DNA of 64,000 nucleotides. Origin: Streptomyces uncialis. GTDB lineage: Bacteria; Actinomycetota; Actinomycetes; Streptomycetales; Streptomycetaceae. Below the pieces are notes generated by a model. That model was not told where the DNA came from, made no database searches, and saw only the letters and a list, made by a program, of their open reading frames with translations. Below, in pieces: positions 18,701-26,516 of the stretch (position 1 is its first letter; each line of letters starts with the position of its first letter). Where the stretch lies: NCBI RefSeq assembly GCF_001905345.1, contig NZ_LFBV01000012.1:124001-188000 (forward strand), written 5' to 3'. Both the position numbers and the translations under genes were made by a program.

Positions 18701-19473
18701 TCGACGAACCAGACGACGGACAGCGACGCGGCGAACAGTCCCGCCGCGGCGTACGACGCGAGGGCCGCCTGGTGGGCGCCGAACCAGTCGATGCCCGCGC
18801 CCAGCAGATTCCCGACGAGGGTGGTCACGACGAGCGTGAGGGCGGCGAGCGGGAAGGCGACGAAGCCGGTGCGCAGGGACAGCCGGCGCAGGGCGTCCAG
18901 GTGGTCGGGCAGCGGGCGGACGGCCGCGCCCTCCGGCGGCGGCGGGGGCAGCAGCGCGGGGGCCGCGCTCTCCCGGCAGATCGTCCAGAAGCGTTCGGCG
19001 ACCCCGATGACGAACGTGGTGACCAGGAGCAGCACGAGGGCGCTGCCCGGTGTCCACAGGATCCACAGCGGGGCCACGATCAGCAGCGCGGCCCGCAGCC
19101 CGTCGGTGGCGACCATCGTCCAGCGGCGGTCCAGCAGACCGCCGGGCGAGGTGAGCGAGGTGAGCGGGCCGAGCAGGACGGCGCCGCACAGCAGGGTCGC
19201 GAGGATCCGGGTGCCGAGGACGGCCGCGACGGCGAGGGCGGCGCCCTGGTAGCCGCCGCCGAGGGAACCCCGGCCGACCGCCGTCTCCAGGGTCAGCAGC
19301 ACCAGGACGAGCAGGGCGAGGGCGTCGCCGATGCCGCCGATGAGCTGCGCTCCCCAGAGGCGTTTGAGGGGGGCGTTGTGCAGCAGGGCGCGCAGGGCGC
19401 GCTCGCGGGAATCGGCGACCAGGGCGGTGTCGGAGGCCGGTTGTCCGGCCGTTGGCTGCTCGGCTCGCGTCAT
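15754..19473 (-). CDS. tmk: MFS-like membrane domain fused to thymidylate kinase with coiled-coil tail
   Basis: This 1239-residue protein has three parts. Residues 1 to about 500 form a transporter-like membrane domain with roughly twelve hydrophobic segments. Residues about 510-725 are thymidylate kinase, with P-loop ALEGGDGAGKSTQ and the DRYIDSSVAYQG substrate motif, converting dTMP to dTDP. Residues about 730-960 are a long Glu/Arg/Ala coiled coil, followed by a Pro/Asp/Gly-rich tail with repeated TAVLPxV blocks. Large tmk proteins of this type are known in Streptomyces; ordinary TMK is about 210 residues. It presumably places dTTP synthesis at the membrane. It lies between topA and holB. 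Confidence 0.9.
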   Translation of the reverse strand: MTRAEQPTAGQPASDTALVADSRERALRALLHNAPLKRLWGAQLIGGIGDALALLVLVLLTLETAVGRGSLGGGYQGAALAVAAVLGTRILATLLCGAVLLGPLTSLTSPGGLLDRRWTMVATDGLRAALLIVAPLWILWTPGSALVLLLVTTFVIGVAERFWTICRESAAPALLPPPPPEGAAVRPLPDHLDALRRLSLRTGFVAFPLAALTLVVTTLVGNLLGAGIDWFGAHQAALASYAAAGLFAASLSVVWFVELPATPTPRARSPLEGLRRPRTGTTPDRGRTGAVTPLVLACGAVAAAIAAAVGVAVLHAGDLGGGPVLYGLLVLALTGGTVLGIRTGPAVLPSLSRRRLLALSVAATGAALLAAGLVPDVTSVLLITALAGTAAGIAANTGHTLLDQETEEYRRARTTEHLHAVVRVFVALGALVAPLLAALIGPHRLENGKFVFDHGGAAFTLMLVGALLLPVAALVLARTDDRSGVPLRKDLRDALRGGDPAQAQAATGFFIALEGGDGAGKSTQAEALAEWIRGKGHEVVVTREPGATPVGKRLRSILLDVSDAGLSNRAEALLYAADRAEHVDTVVRPALERGAVVVSDRYIDSSVAYQGAGRDLSPTEIARISRWATDGLVPHLTILLDVDPEAARERFTEAPDRLESEPIEFHARVRAGFLTLAAAAPGRYLVVDASQEAEAVTTVVRNQLDVLLPLSEAEIKAQEEARKAAEEEARRKAEEEAARKAEEERLERERQEQLAKLRAEEEERKQRELEEAQRREAERQAEEARRRAEEARRKAEEERARLQAEEEARAAEQERLRKQAEEEARLRAEAEARRLEKQRKAEEALLRAEEARRAAEAAEAERRAEEARRAERERLAEDARRAEEERQAAEARRAEEAREAARQAERDRRAEEARGLAEARQAEQMREAEAARRAEAARRAAEARDRAASTQPPRPGGDRSTDDRSADGRSADGRPTDGRSADGTEGRFAEGGIAGGGAGGGRSTDGRGASDPRTGDRRTGAGADDDTTTLPRVPSGPADRGGPRKGPASGLPSDDTAVLPRVPSGPADETAVLPPVRPDGSDDDTAVLPQMPDDRAADDTAVLPPVRPRGTGAPTDRVPPGYFRDERPAGPMSAGAPRTRVTGPNDRTHELPQLDEQGVPKRRPRSDWAEETPLDDLPTLADELLGARGEGDDSDEGDGGRRDGDAYGRDAHGRDPHGRDAYGRGGRGDGGRGPGGSRR

Positions 19474-19893
19474 CCTGACAGCCTATCCGGCCGCGCCGAC
19501 ACCAACCCCGCGTCCCGTGCCCCGCGTCCCGCCACCGGGCCCGTGCCCTGTCCCGCCCGGCCCCGCGCCCGGTGTCCGGCACCGGCCCCGGGCCCCTGGC
19601 CCACCGGTGGCGCCCTGCCCGCCGCCCCGCCGCAGCACCACCGCGCGGCCGGGCCCGCGAAACCGGAGTCGGCCCGGGAACGCCGTACGGGGCCGGGAGC
19701 GAGGTCCCGGCCCCGTACGGGGTGCACATGTCGAACGTCGGGCGGTCAGGGCCCGGACCTGCGGGCGTCACCCCGGATCCGGGCACCCCCGGACCTGCGG
19801 CCTTCACCCACTCCGACCCCGTACGCCGCACGCCTGAGGCCGTCACCGCGGCCCCGCACGCCCCGCGTCCGGGGCGTGACTACGGCGGGACCG
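19474..19893. other. topA-tmk intergenic region with a strong hairpin
   Basis: The 420-base gap has no plausible gene. Its main feature is a 16-bp perfect inverted repeat, CCGTACGGGGCCGGGA at 19683-19698 with its complement at 19705-19720 and a six-base loop. This could terminate the leftward topA transcript before tmk. The remainder is Pro/Arg-type low-complexity GC-rich sequence and should include the tmk promoter. Confidence 0.6.
19683..19720 (-). terminator. 16-bp hairpin downstream of topA
   Basis: Perfect arms of 16 bases with loop GCGAGG form one of the most stable hairpins in the window. It lies about 175 bases past the topA stop and about 210 before the tmk start. No T-run follows on either strand, so it is either a Streptomyces-type terminator or an mRNA processing element. 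Confidence 0.6.
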
Positions 19894-22728
19894 TCAGGCG
19901 TCCGGGCCCGCGGTCTTCGTCGCGGACGCCTTCTTCGCGGGCGCCTTCTTGGCCGTGGCCTTCTTCGCCGTGGTCGTCTTCTTCGCGGCCGTGGCCGTCT
20001 TCTTGGCCGGCGCCTTCTTGGCGGGTGCCTTCTTGGCGGGTGCCTTCTTCGCCGTCTTCTTGGCGGGGCTCTTGGCCCGCTTCTCGGCGAGCAGCTCGTA
20101 GCCCCGCTCGGGCGTGATCTCCTCGACGCTGTCGCCGGAGCGCAGCGTCGCGTTGGTCTCGCCGTCGGTGACGTACGGGCCGAAGCGGCCGTCCTTCACC
20201 ACGACGGGCTTGCCGCTGACCGGGTCCTCGCCGAGTTCCTTCAGCGGCGGCTTGGCCGCGGCCCGCCCGCGCTGCTTGGGCTGCGCGTAGATGGCGAGGG
20301 ACTCGTCCAGGGTGATGGTGAAGAGCTGGTCCTCGCTGGTCAGCGACCGCGAGTCGGTGCCCTTCTTCAGATACGGGCCGTAGCGGCCGTTCTGCGCGGT
20401 GATCTCGACGCCCTCGGCGTCCTTGCCCACGACGCGCGGCAGTGACATGAGCTTGAGCGCGTCGTCCAGGGTGACGGTGTCCAGGGCCATCGACTTGAAG
20501 AGCGAGGCCGTCCGCGGCTTGACCGCGTTCTTGCCGGTCTTCGGTGTGCCCTCGGGCAGCACCTCGGTGACGTACGGGCCGTAGCGGCCGTCCCTGGCGA
20601 TGATCTGGTGGCCGCTGACCGGGTCGGCGCCCAGCTCGAAGTCCCCGCTCGGCTTGGCGAGCAGTTCCTCCGCGAAGGCGACGGTCAGCTCGTCGGGCGC
20701 GAGGTCCTCGGGGACGTCCGCGCGCTGATGGCCCTCGGAGTCCTTCTCGCCGCGCTCGATGTAGGGGCCGTAGCGGCCCACGCGCAGCACGATGCCGTCC
20801 CCGACGGGGAACGACGACACCTCGCGGGCGTCGATGGCGCCCAGGTCGGTGACGAGTTCCTTGAGTCCGCCGAGGTGGTCGCCGTCGCCGTTGCCCGCGT
20901 CGGCCGCGGCGCCCGCGCCGTCGCCGGGGCCGCCCTCGCCGAAGTAGAACCGGCGCAGCCACGGCACGGCCTGGGCCTCACCGCTGGCGATACGGTCGAG
21001 GTCGTCCTCCATCCGGGCGGTGAAGTCGTAGTCGACGAGCCGCCCGAAGTGCTTCTCCAGCAGATTGACCACGGCGAAGGACAGGAAGGACGGGACGAGC
21101 GCGGTGCCCTTCTTGAAGACATAGCCGCGGTCGAGGATCGTGCCGATGATCGACGCGTACGTGGAGGGGCGGCCGATCTCGCGCTCCTCCAGCTCCTTGA
21201 CGAGGCTGGCCTCGGTGTAGCGGGCGGGCGCCTTGGTGGAGTGGCCGTCGACGGACATCGCGTCGGCGGACAGCGGGTCGCCCTCGCCGACCTGCGGAAG
21301 CCTGCGCTCGCGGTCGTCCAGCTCGGCGTTCGGGTCGTCGGCGCCTTCGACGTACGCCTTCAGGAAGCCGTGGAAGGTGATCGTCTTGCCGGAGGCGGAG
21401 AACTCGGTGTCCCGGCCGTCGGCGGCGGTGCCGCCGATCTTGACGGTGACGGAGTTGCCGACCGCGTCCTTCATCTGGGAGGCGACGGTCCGCTTCCAGA
21501 TCAGCTCGTAGAGCCGGAACTGGTCACCGGTGAGACCGGTCTCGGCGGGGGTGCGGAAACGATCACCCGACGGGCGGATCGCCTCGTGCGCCTCCTGCGC
21601 GTTCTTGACCTTCCCGGCGTACGTGCGGGGCTTGTCGGGCAGGTAGTCGGCGCCGTACAGCTGGGTGACCTGGGCGCGGGCGGCGCGGACCGCCGTGTCG
21701 CTCAGCGTCGTGGAGTCCGTACGCATATAGGTGATGAAGCCGTTCTCGTACAGCTTCTGCGCGACCTGCATCGTGGCCTTCGCGCCGAAGCCGAGCTTGC
21801 GGCTCGCCTCCTGCTGGAGGGTCGTGGTGCGGAACGGCGCGTACGGCGAGCGGCGGTACGGCTTGGACTCGACGGAGCGGACGGAGAAACGGGTGTTCTC
21901 CAGGGCCGCGGCGAGCGCGCGGGCCTGTCCCTCGTCGAGGTGGAGGGTGTTCGCGCCCTTGATCTGCCCGAGGGAGTCGAAGTCGCGGCCCTGCGCGATC
22001 CGGCGTCCGTCGACGGCGGTGAGCCGGGCGACCAGCGCCGCGGGATCGGAGGCGTCACCGGCGCGGCCGGTGCCGAAGGTGCCCGTCAGGTCCCAGTACT
22101 CGGCCGAACGGAAGGCGATGCGCTCGCGTTCCCGCTCGACCACCAGCCGGGTGGCGACGGACTGGACACGGCCCGCCGACAGCCTCGGCATGACCTTCTT
22201 CCACAGGACCGGCGAGACCTCGTAGCCGTAGAGGCGGTCGAGGATGCGGCGGGTCTCCTGGGCGTCCACGAGCTTCTTGTTCAGCTCGCGCGGGTTGGCG
22301 ACGGCGTCGCGGATCGCGTCCTTGGTGATCTCGTGGAAGACCATCCGGTGGACGGGGATCTTGGGCTTGAGCACTTCCTGGAGGTGCCACGCGATGGCTT
22401 CGCCCTCGCGGTCCTCATCGGTGGCGAGGAAGAGCTCGTCGGACTCGCTGAGCAGCTCCTTGAGCTTCTTGACCTGGGCCTTCTTGTCGGCGTTGACGAC
22501 ATAGATCGGCTGGAAGTCGTGTTCGACGTCCACCCCGAGTCGGCGCACCTCACCGGTGTACTTCTCGGGGACCTCGGCGGCTCCGCTCGGAAGGTCGCGG
22601 ATGTGTCCGACGCTCGCTTCGACGACGTAGCCGGGGCCGAGATAGCCCTTGATCGTCTTCGCCTTGGCAGGCGACTCGACGATCACGAGTCGGCGACCGC
22701 CATGTGCGGCCTCGCTGGTCGGGGACAA
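19894..22728 (-). CDS. topA: DNA topoisomerase I (type IA)
   Basis: TopA relaxes negative supercoils by transient single-strand cleavage. The TOPRIM domain starts at LVIVESPAKAKTIKGYLG and contains DEDREGEAIAWH. The catalytic Tyr lies in GFITYMRTDST near residue 330. After the core come several C-terminal repeats with the YGPY signature (GRYGPYI/V/L), the actinobacterial replacement for zinc fingers, and a tail of about 55 residues rich in KKAPA/KKTA repeats, as in other Streptomyces TopA where it supports processivity. Length 944 fits the genus. It is the first gene of the leftward topA-tmk-holB group. Confidence 0.97.
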   Translation of the reverse strand: MSPTSEAAHGGRRLVIVESPAKAKTIKGYLGPGYVVEASVGHIRDLPSGAAEVPEKYTGEVRRLGVDVEHDFQPIYVVNADKKAQVKKLKELLSESDELFLATDEDREGEAIAWHLQEVLKPKIPVHRMVFHEITKDAIRDAVANPRELNKKLVDAQETRRILDRLYGYEVSPVLWKKVMPRLSAGRVQSVATRLVVERERERIAFRSAEYWDLTGTFGTGRAGDASDPAALVARLTAVDGRRIAQGRDFDSLGQIKGANTLHLDEGQARALAAALENTRFSVRSVESKPYRRSPYAPFRTTTLQQEASRKLGFGAKATMQVAQKLYENGFITYMRTDSTTLSDTAVRAARAQVTQLYGADYLPDKPRTYAGKVKNAQEAHEAIRPSGDRFRTPAETGLTGDQFRLYELIWKRTVASQMKDAVGNSVTVKIGGTAADGRDTEFSASGKTITFHGFLKAYVEGADDPNAELDDRERRLPQVGEGDPLSADAMSVDGHSTKAPARYTEASLVKELEEREIGRPSTYASIIGTILDRGYVFKKGTALVPSFLSFAVVNLLEKHFGRLVDYDFTARMEDDLDRIASGEAQAVPWLRRFYFGEGGPGDGAGAAADAGNGDGDHLGGLKELVTDLGAIDAREVSSFPVGDGIVLRVGRYGPYIERGEKDSEGHQRADVPEDLAPDELTVAFAEELLAKPSGDFELGADPVSGHQIIARDGRYGPYVTEVLPEGTPKTGKNAVKPRTASLFKSMALDTVTLDDALKLMSLPRVVGKDAEGVEITAQNGRYGPYLKKGTDSRSLTSEDQLFTITLDESLAIYAQPKQRGRAAAKPPLKELGEDPVSGKPVVVKDGRFGPYVTDGETNATLRSGDSVEEITPERGYELLAEKRAKSPAKKTAKKAPAKKAPAKKAPAKKTATAAKKTTTAKKATAKKAPAKKASATKTAGPDA

Positions 22729-22998
22729 CTTCGCTCTTCTCTCCGGTCGACGCTCGATGACGCTGCGTTACGTCACGATGGCTGGTGCGGTACGGCGGGC
22801 CGTACCGTGACGCTGCGGAGTGTGACGGTACATCCCGCCCCCGTGTCAAACGGGAAAAGCCCGCAACGGCCACTCGAACGGTAACCCGACTACCGCCTTT
22901 CCTGCCGCCCGGAGTGCCGACCGGCCCCGGCGGCGGTGCGCGGCGGGTGATCCACCGCCCGCCCCGGGGCGGTCCGGGGCCCCGCCCGGGGACCCGTC

Positions 22999-23196
22999 TC
23001 AGATTCCGCTGAAGCACCACACGGCGAGCATCAGCGCCGTCACCCCCGCCGAGGTCGCGACGGCCACCGAGGTGCTCCGCGCCACCCCCTCGGCGACCGG
23101 CAGCCGCTGCCGCAGCCGCGTCCCGGTCCACAGCAGCAATGCCCCTCCGAACAGGGCGAACACCGATCCCGCGAAGATCGCCGGCGCGTTTTCCAT
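22999..23196 (-). CDS. Small two-helix membrane protein
   Basis: The 65-residue product starts MENAPAIFAGSVFALFGG and has two hydrophobic segments (about 6-24 and 44-62) joined by a short basic loop RLRQRLPVAEG. ATG 23196 is preceded by GGGGAGG eight bases upstream. A 129-residue frame starting further upstream is open but lacks coding character. The function is unknown. It lies between topA and a methyltransferase gene, where S. coelicolor also has a small gene as I recall. Confidence 0.7.
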   Translation of the reverse strand: MENAPAIFAGSVFALFGGALLLWTGTRLRQRLPVAEGVARSTSVAVATSAGVTALMLAVWCFSGI

Positions 23197-23477
23197 GGCC
23201 CTAGCCTCCCCTTCCCCGGTCCCCAGCGGTGGGAGGCTGGCACGTCCGTACGGCGGTGCGGCGAACCAAGGGTGAACGGCGTGACCTCCGCGGGGTGAAC
23301 CCGTCCCGCGACGGTCCGAGGGAGGGCCGCGGGACCCCGGGAACGGCCGGTGCGAAACCCGCCACGGAAGACCGGGAACGGCCCTCACGCGCGCGTGCCC
23401 GCGGCCCGGCCCGCGTCCGGCCCGTTACGCGCCCCGGCTGTCGCACGGGTGCGGGTCCCGGCCGTCGCCCGGGCCCG

Positions 23478-25133
23478 TCACGCCTGGACGGGCTCCAGGA
23501 ATCCCTGCTCCACCAGGGAACGGATCTGCTCCGGGGTCCGCGAGCGCAGCACCACCGGGTCCTCACCGAGCAGCTGCGCGATGGCGTCGAGGATGCGGGC
23601 GGCACTCAGCGTGCCGTCGCACACCCCGGCGAACCCGGCGGCGACCGTGTCGACGCGGGCGGCTCGGCGCATGCCCCGGTTCTGCCGCAGCACGACATGC
23701 TCGGGGTCCTCCGCGCCGGGCAGTCCGACCTGCTCCTGCACCACCTCGTCCGCGAGCCGGAAACGCTCGGCCAGCAGCGCCGCGTCGTCCCGGCCGCGCA
23801 GATAGTCCTGCCGGGCGAAGTGCGCGCGGACGGTGTCCCCGAGCGGCTGCTCGACGGGGTGCGGCCACTCCTCGACGGTCACCGACGGCCGCGCCGCGTC
23901 CGTCCGGCGCAGGGTGATCCAGCCGAAGCCGACGGACCTGGTCCCGCGCGCCTCGAACTCGTCCAGCCACGCGTCGTACCGGGCGGCGTAGGCGGCCGGG
24001 TCACCGCGGTGGTCGCCCGCGTCCCGCAGCCACAGTTCCGCGTACTGGGCGATGTCCTGGACCTCGCGCTGCACGATCCAGGCGTCGCAGCCGCGCGGCA
24101 CCCAGGAGCGGAGCCGCTCCGTCCAGTCCTCGCCGTCGACGTGCTGCCAATTGGCGAGAAACTGTGCGTAGCCGCCCGGGTTCAGCCGTTCCCCGGCCTG
24201 CTGGACGAGGTTCCGGCACAGGTCGTCGCCGCTCAGACCGCCGTCACGGTAAGTGAGCCTGGCGCCCGGCGAGATCACGAACGGCGGGTTGGAGACGATC
24301 AGGTCGAAGCGCCGCTCGCCCACCGGCTCGAACAGCGAACCCTCCAGCAACTCCGGGGCGGGGACCCCGGAGAGCGCCAGGGTGAGGGCGGTGATGTGCA
24401 GGGCCCGCGGGTTGAGGTCGGTCGCGGTGACCCGGGTGGCGTGCCGGGCCGCGTGCAGCGCCTGGATGCCGCAGCCGCTGCCGAGGTCGAGCGCGGATTC
24501 GACGGGCGTCCGTACGGTGATGCCCGCGAGGGTCGTGGACGCGCCGCCCACGCCCAGCACGACCCCCTCGTCCGCCGTGCCGCCGTCCGCCCCGGTCGCG
24601 CCGCCCGCGCCGCCGACCGCGCATCCGAGGTCCGAGACGATGAACCAGTCCTCGCCGTCGGGCCCGCCGTACGGCCGTACGTCGACCCGGGCGGCGACCT
24701 CGTCGCCGCCGACCTCGGCCAGCCAGCCGTCCGTCACACAGCGCGCGACCGGCAGCACGGACGCGACCCGGGCGCGGGGCACCGGCTGCTGGAGCAACAG
24801 CAGCCGGACGAGCGCCTCCAGGGCGCCGTCCCCCCGGGTGGCCCGCAGCGCGGGAACGGTCTCGCCCCGGGCCAGCGCGGCGTACGCGGACGCCCCGAGC
24901 AGTTCGAGCAGCCCGTCGGCGGTGAAGTCGGCCGCCAGCAGCGCCTCCCTGAGCGCACCGGCCGTACCGGAACCCCCGCCGGAACCTTCGGCACCGTCAG
25001 GACCGCCGGGAGCGGAGGACGCGGGGGACACCGAGGACACGGAGGAGCCCGAGGACCCGGAAGACACCGGAGCCCCGGACGGCACCGGGGACACGCGGGA
25101 CACATCGAGGACAGGCAGACGCGAGAGAGTCAC
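23478..25133 (-). CDS. Large SAM-dependent methyltransferase (NPPF type)
   Basis: The central domain has SAM motif I ALDLGSGCGIQAL and the catalytic NPPF motif (VSNPPFVIS) typical of methyltransferases acting on amide or exocyclic nitrogen of glutamine or nucleic-acid bases. It is flanked by an N-terminal domain (LLLLQQPVPRARVASVLP) and a C-terminal region (VLRQNRGMRRAARVD), as in the actinobacterial family of about 500 residues with DUF7059/DUF7782-type ends. The substrate is unknown. GTG 25133 is chosen, with GGGGAG nine bases upstream. The N-terminal 50 residues are Ser/Gly/Pro low complexity. Confidence 0.8.
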   Translation of the reverse strand: MTLSRLPVLDVSRVSPVPSGAPVSSGSSGSSVSSVSPASSAPGGPDGAEGSGGGSGTAGALREALLAADFTADGLLELLGASAYAALARGETVPALRATRGDGALEALVRLLLLQQPVPRARVASVLPVARCVTDGWLAEVGGDEVAARVDVRPYGGPDGEDWFIVSDLGCAVGGAGGATGADGGTADEGVVLGVGGASTTLAGITVRTPVESALDLGSGCGIQALHAARHATRVTATDLNPRALHITALTLALSGVPAPELLEGSLFEPVGERRFDLIVSNPPFVISPGARLTYRDGGLSGDDLCRNLVQQAGERLNPGGYAQFLANWQHVDGEDWTERLRSWVPRGCDAWIVQREVQDIAQYAELWLRDAGDHRGDPAAYAARYDAWLDEFEARGTRSVGFGWITLRRTDAARPSVTVEEWPHPVEQPLGDTVRAHFARQDYLRGRDDAALLAERFRLADEVVQEQVGLPGAEDPEHVVLRQNRGMRRAARVDTVAAGFAGVCDGTLSAARILDAIAQLLGEDPVVLRSRTPEQIRSLVEQGFLEPVQA

Positions 25134-25614
25134 GCCCTCATTCTCCCCGCCCCCGCCCCGGGCCGGAGCACCGAGGGAGCGCCCGCCGTCGTCGGCGGGC
25201 GCTCCGGGAGGCGGAACGGGCGGGCCGGGCCCACCCCGTCGGCGCCGGGAACCGGACCGTCCCAGGTGGGCCACCCGGGCGAGGCGGGGCCCCGGGCGGT
25301 GACGGGGGTGCGGCGGCCCACGGCCGGGGTCACCGGAGTCGAGCCGCTTGCCGGGCCGGGTCCCCGGGTCACGAGGTCGCCGGGTGCGCCGGCTACCGGG
25401 TCACCGGGGCCAGGGCGCGGGGCGGGAGCGGGGTCGTCAGGTCCGGGGTCGCCAGGTGTCCGGGGTCACCGGGCCCGGGTCACCTGGGCCGGGTCACCTG
25501 GGCCGGGTCACCGGGGCTGAACGACCCGGTCGGCCGCCGGGGCCGGGGCACCGGAGTCAGGGTTCACCGGGGCCGGAGGTCTGGGGCCGGGGGCGACGAG
25601 CCCGGGGGCCGGGG
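25134..25614. repeat. Gap with GGGTCACC-type repeats
   Basis: The 481 bases upstream of the methyltransferase contain no convincing gene. They are built from many variants of GGGTCACCGGG and GGGGCCGGG. The clearest block is a 14-base unit (GGGCCGGGTCACCT) repeated about three times at 25471-25513. The function is unknown, and the repeats may be slippage products of GC-rich DNA. Confidence 0.55.
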
Positions 25615-26184
25615 TCAGCCGCTGGCCGCCGCCGGGGAGGCGCCCGCGTTCTTGCAGCCCTCCTGCTTCTGCATGGCCTTCCCCACGTCACCCTCCTCCA
25701 GCGTCTTCAGCGCGTTGTTCCCGCTCTGGCCGAGCTTGATCAGCTCACCGGCGATGTTGTCGAGACCGCTGGCGAACTTGCCCTGGTCGTCGGTGTCGAG
25801 CGCGTCGACCTGCTTCTTGAGCCCGGCGTAGGCCGCGGAGATCCCGTTCAGCTCCTTCACCGCGTTCTGCTGCTTGGTCTCACCGTCGTCGACCGGCGGG
25901 GCGCCGGCCTTCTGCACGGCGGCGCCGATCGCCTTGTACGCGTCGGACATGTCCTGGAACGCCTTGGAGTCGGTGGACTTGACGTCCTCCGGCTTGCTGT
26001 TGTCCGCGGTCTGCGCCTGGATCGCGGTATTGGCGCTCGCGATCTTCTTGGACTGCGGCTCGACGGAGTCGCAGACGGTCTTGGCCCAGGAATCGAGCTT
26101 CTCGTTGCCGTCGTCACCGCATCCCGACAGAGCCAGTACGAGTACCGCACCGCCGGACAGTGCGACAGCGAGCTTCTTGTTCAC
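25615..26184 (-). CDS. Small secreted lipoprotein
   Basis: The 189-residue protein starts with a signal peptide (VNKKLAVALSGGAVLVLALSGC) ending in a lipobox Cys at about residue 22, so it is predicted to be lipid-anchored outside the membrane. The mature part is rich in Lys, Asp, Ala and Gln, helical, with two further Cys (TVCDSV and EGCKNAG) that could form a disulfide. GTG 26184 has GGAAGGGA eight bases upstream. It has no known function; S. coelicolor has a similar gene beside hppA as I recall. Confidence 0.75.
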   Translation of the reverse strand: MNKKLAVALSGGAVLVLALSGCGDDGNEKLDSWAKTVCDSVEPQSKKIASANTAIQAQTADNSKPEDVKSTDSKAFQDMSDAYKAIGAAVQKAGAPPVDDGETKQQNAVKELNGISAAYAGLKKQVDALDTDDQGKFASGLDNIAGELIKLGQSGNNALKTLEEGDVGKAMQKQEGCKNAGASPAAASG

Positions 26185-26516
26185 CGGATCGGTCCCTTCC
26201 GTGGCCTCTCGGCCCCGGAACTTACACGTCGATCGGGGGACAAGCAGGTGCGGGGCATCCCCTCTGCCCGCTATTGAAGCCATTTGCACCAAGAGCATCC
26301 TCGTACGGCGAGACAAGGCTCACGGAGCCGGGCACGGGCCGCCGGACGTACCCGCTCCCGGACGCGCGCCCCCCGGCCACGGGCGGACGCCACGTCAACA
26401 CATGGTGTCCGCCCGCCGCTTGCCGCTCAGCGGATCGCTCGCCGCTCAGCGATGACGGAGCGCGGCGCCGCCACGGCCGGCGCGTGACCTCCCGGCGGCG
26501 GGCCGCGCGACGCCGT
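26185..26516. other. Gap between hppA and the lipoprotein gene, with a hairpin
   Basis: This 332-base region has no plausible gene. CGGGCGGAC (26380-26388) pairs with GTCCGCCCG (26407-26415) and could end the leftward hppA transcript. The ten-base unit CCGCTCAGCG occurs twice, at about 26423 and 26442. The lipoprotein promoter should lie in the half nearer 26185. Confidence 0.5.

Noticed and set aside
15823..20445. A 1540-codon rightward open frame
   Set aside because: It runs antisense through tmk and topA. Its Gly/Arg/Leu-rich product has no family character; long antisense frames are normal in DNA of this GC content.
23229..25520. A 763-codon rightward open frame
   Set aside because: It is antisense to the NPPF methyltransferase and its repeat-rich upstream region.
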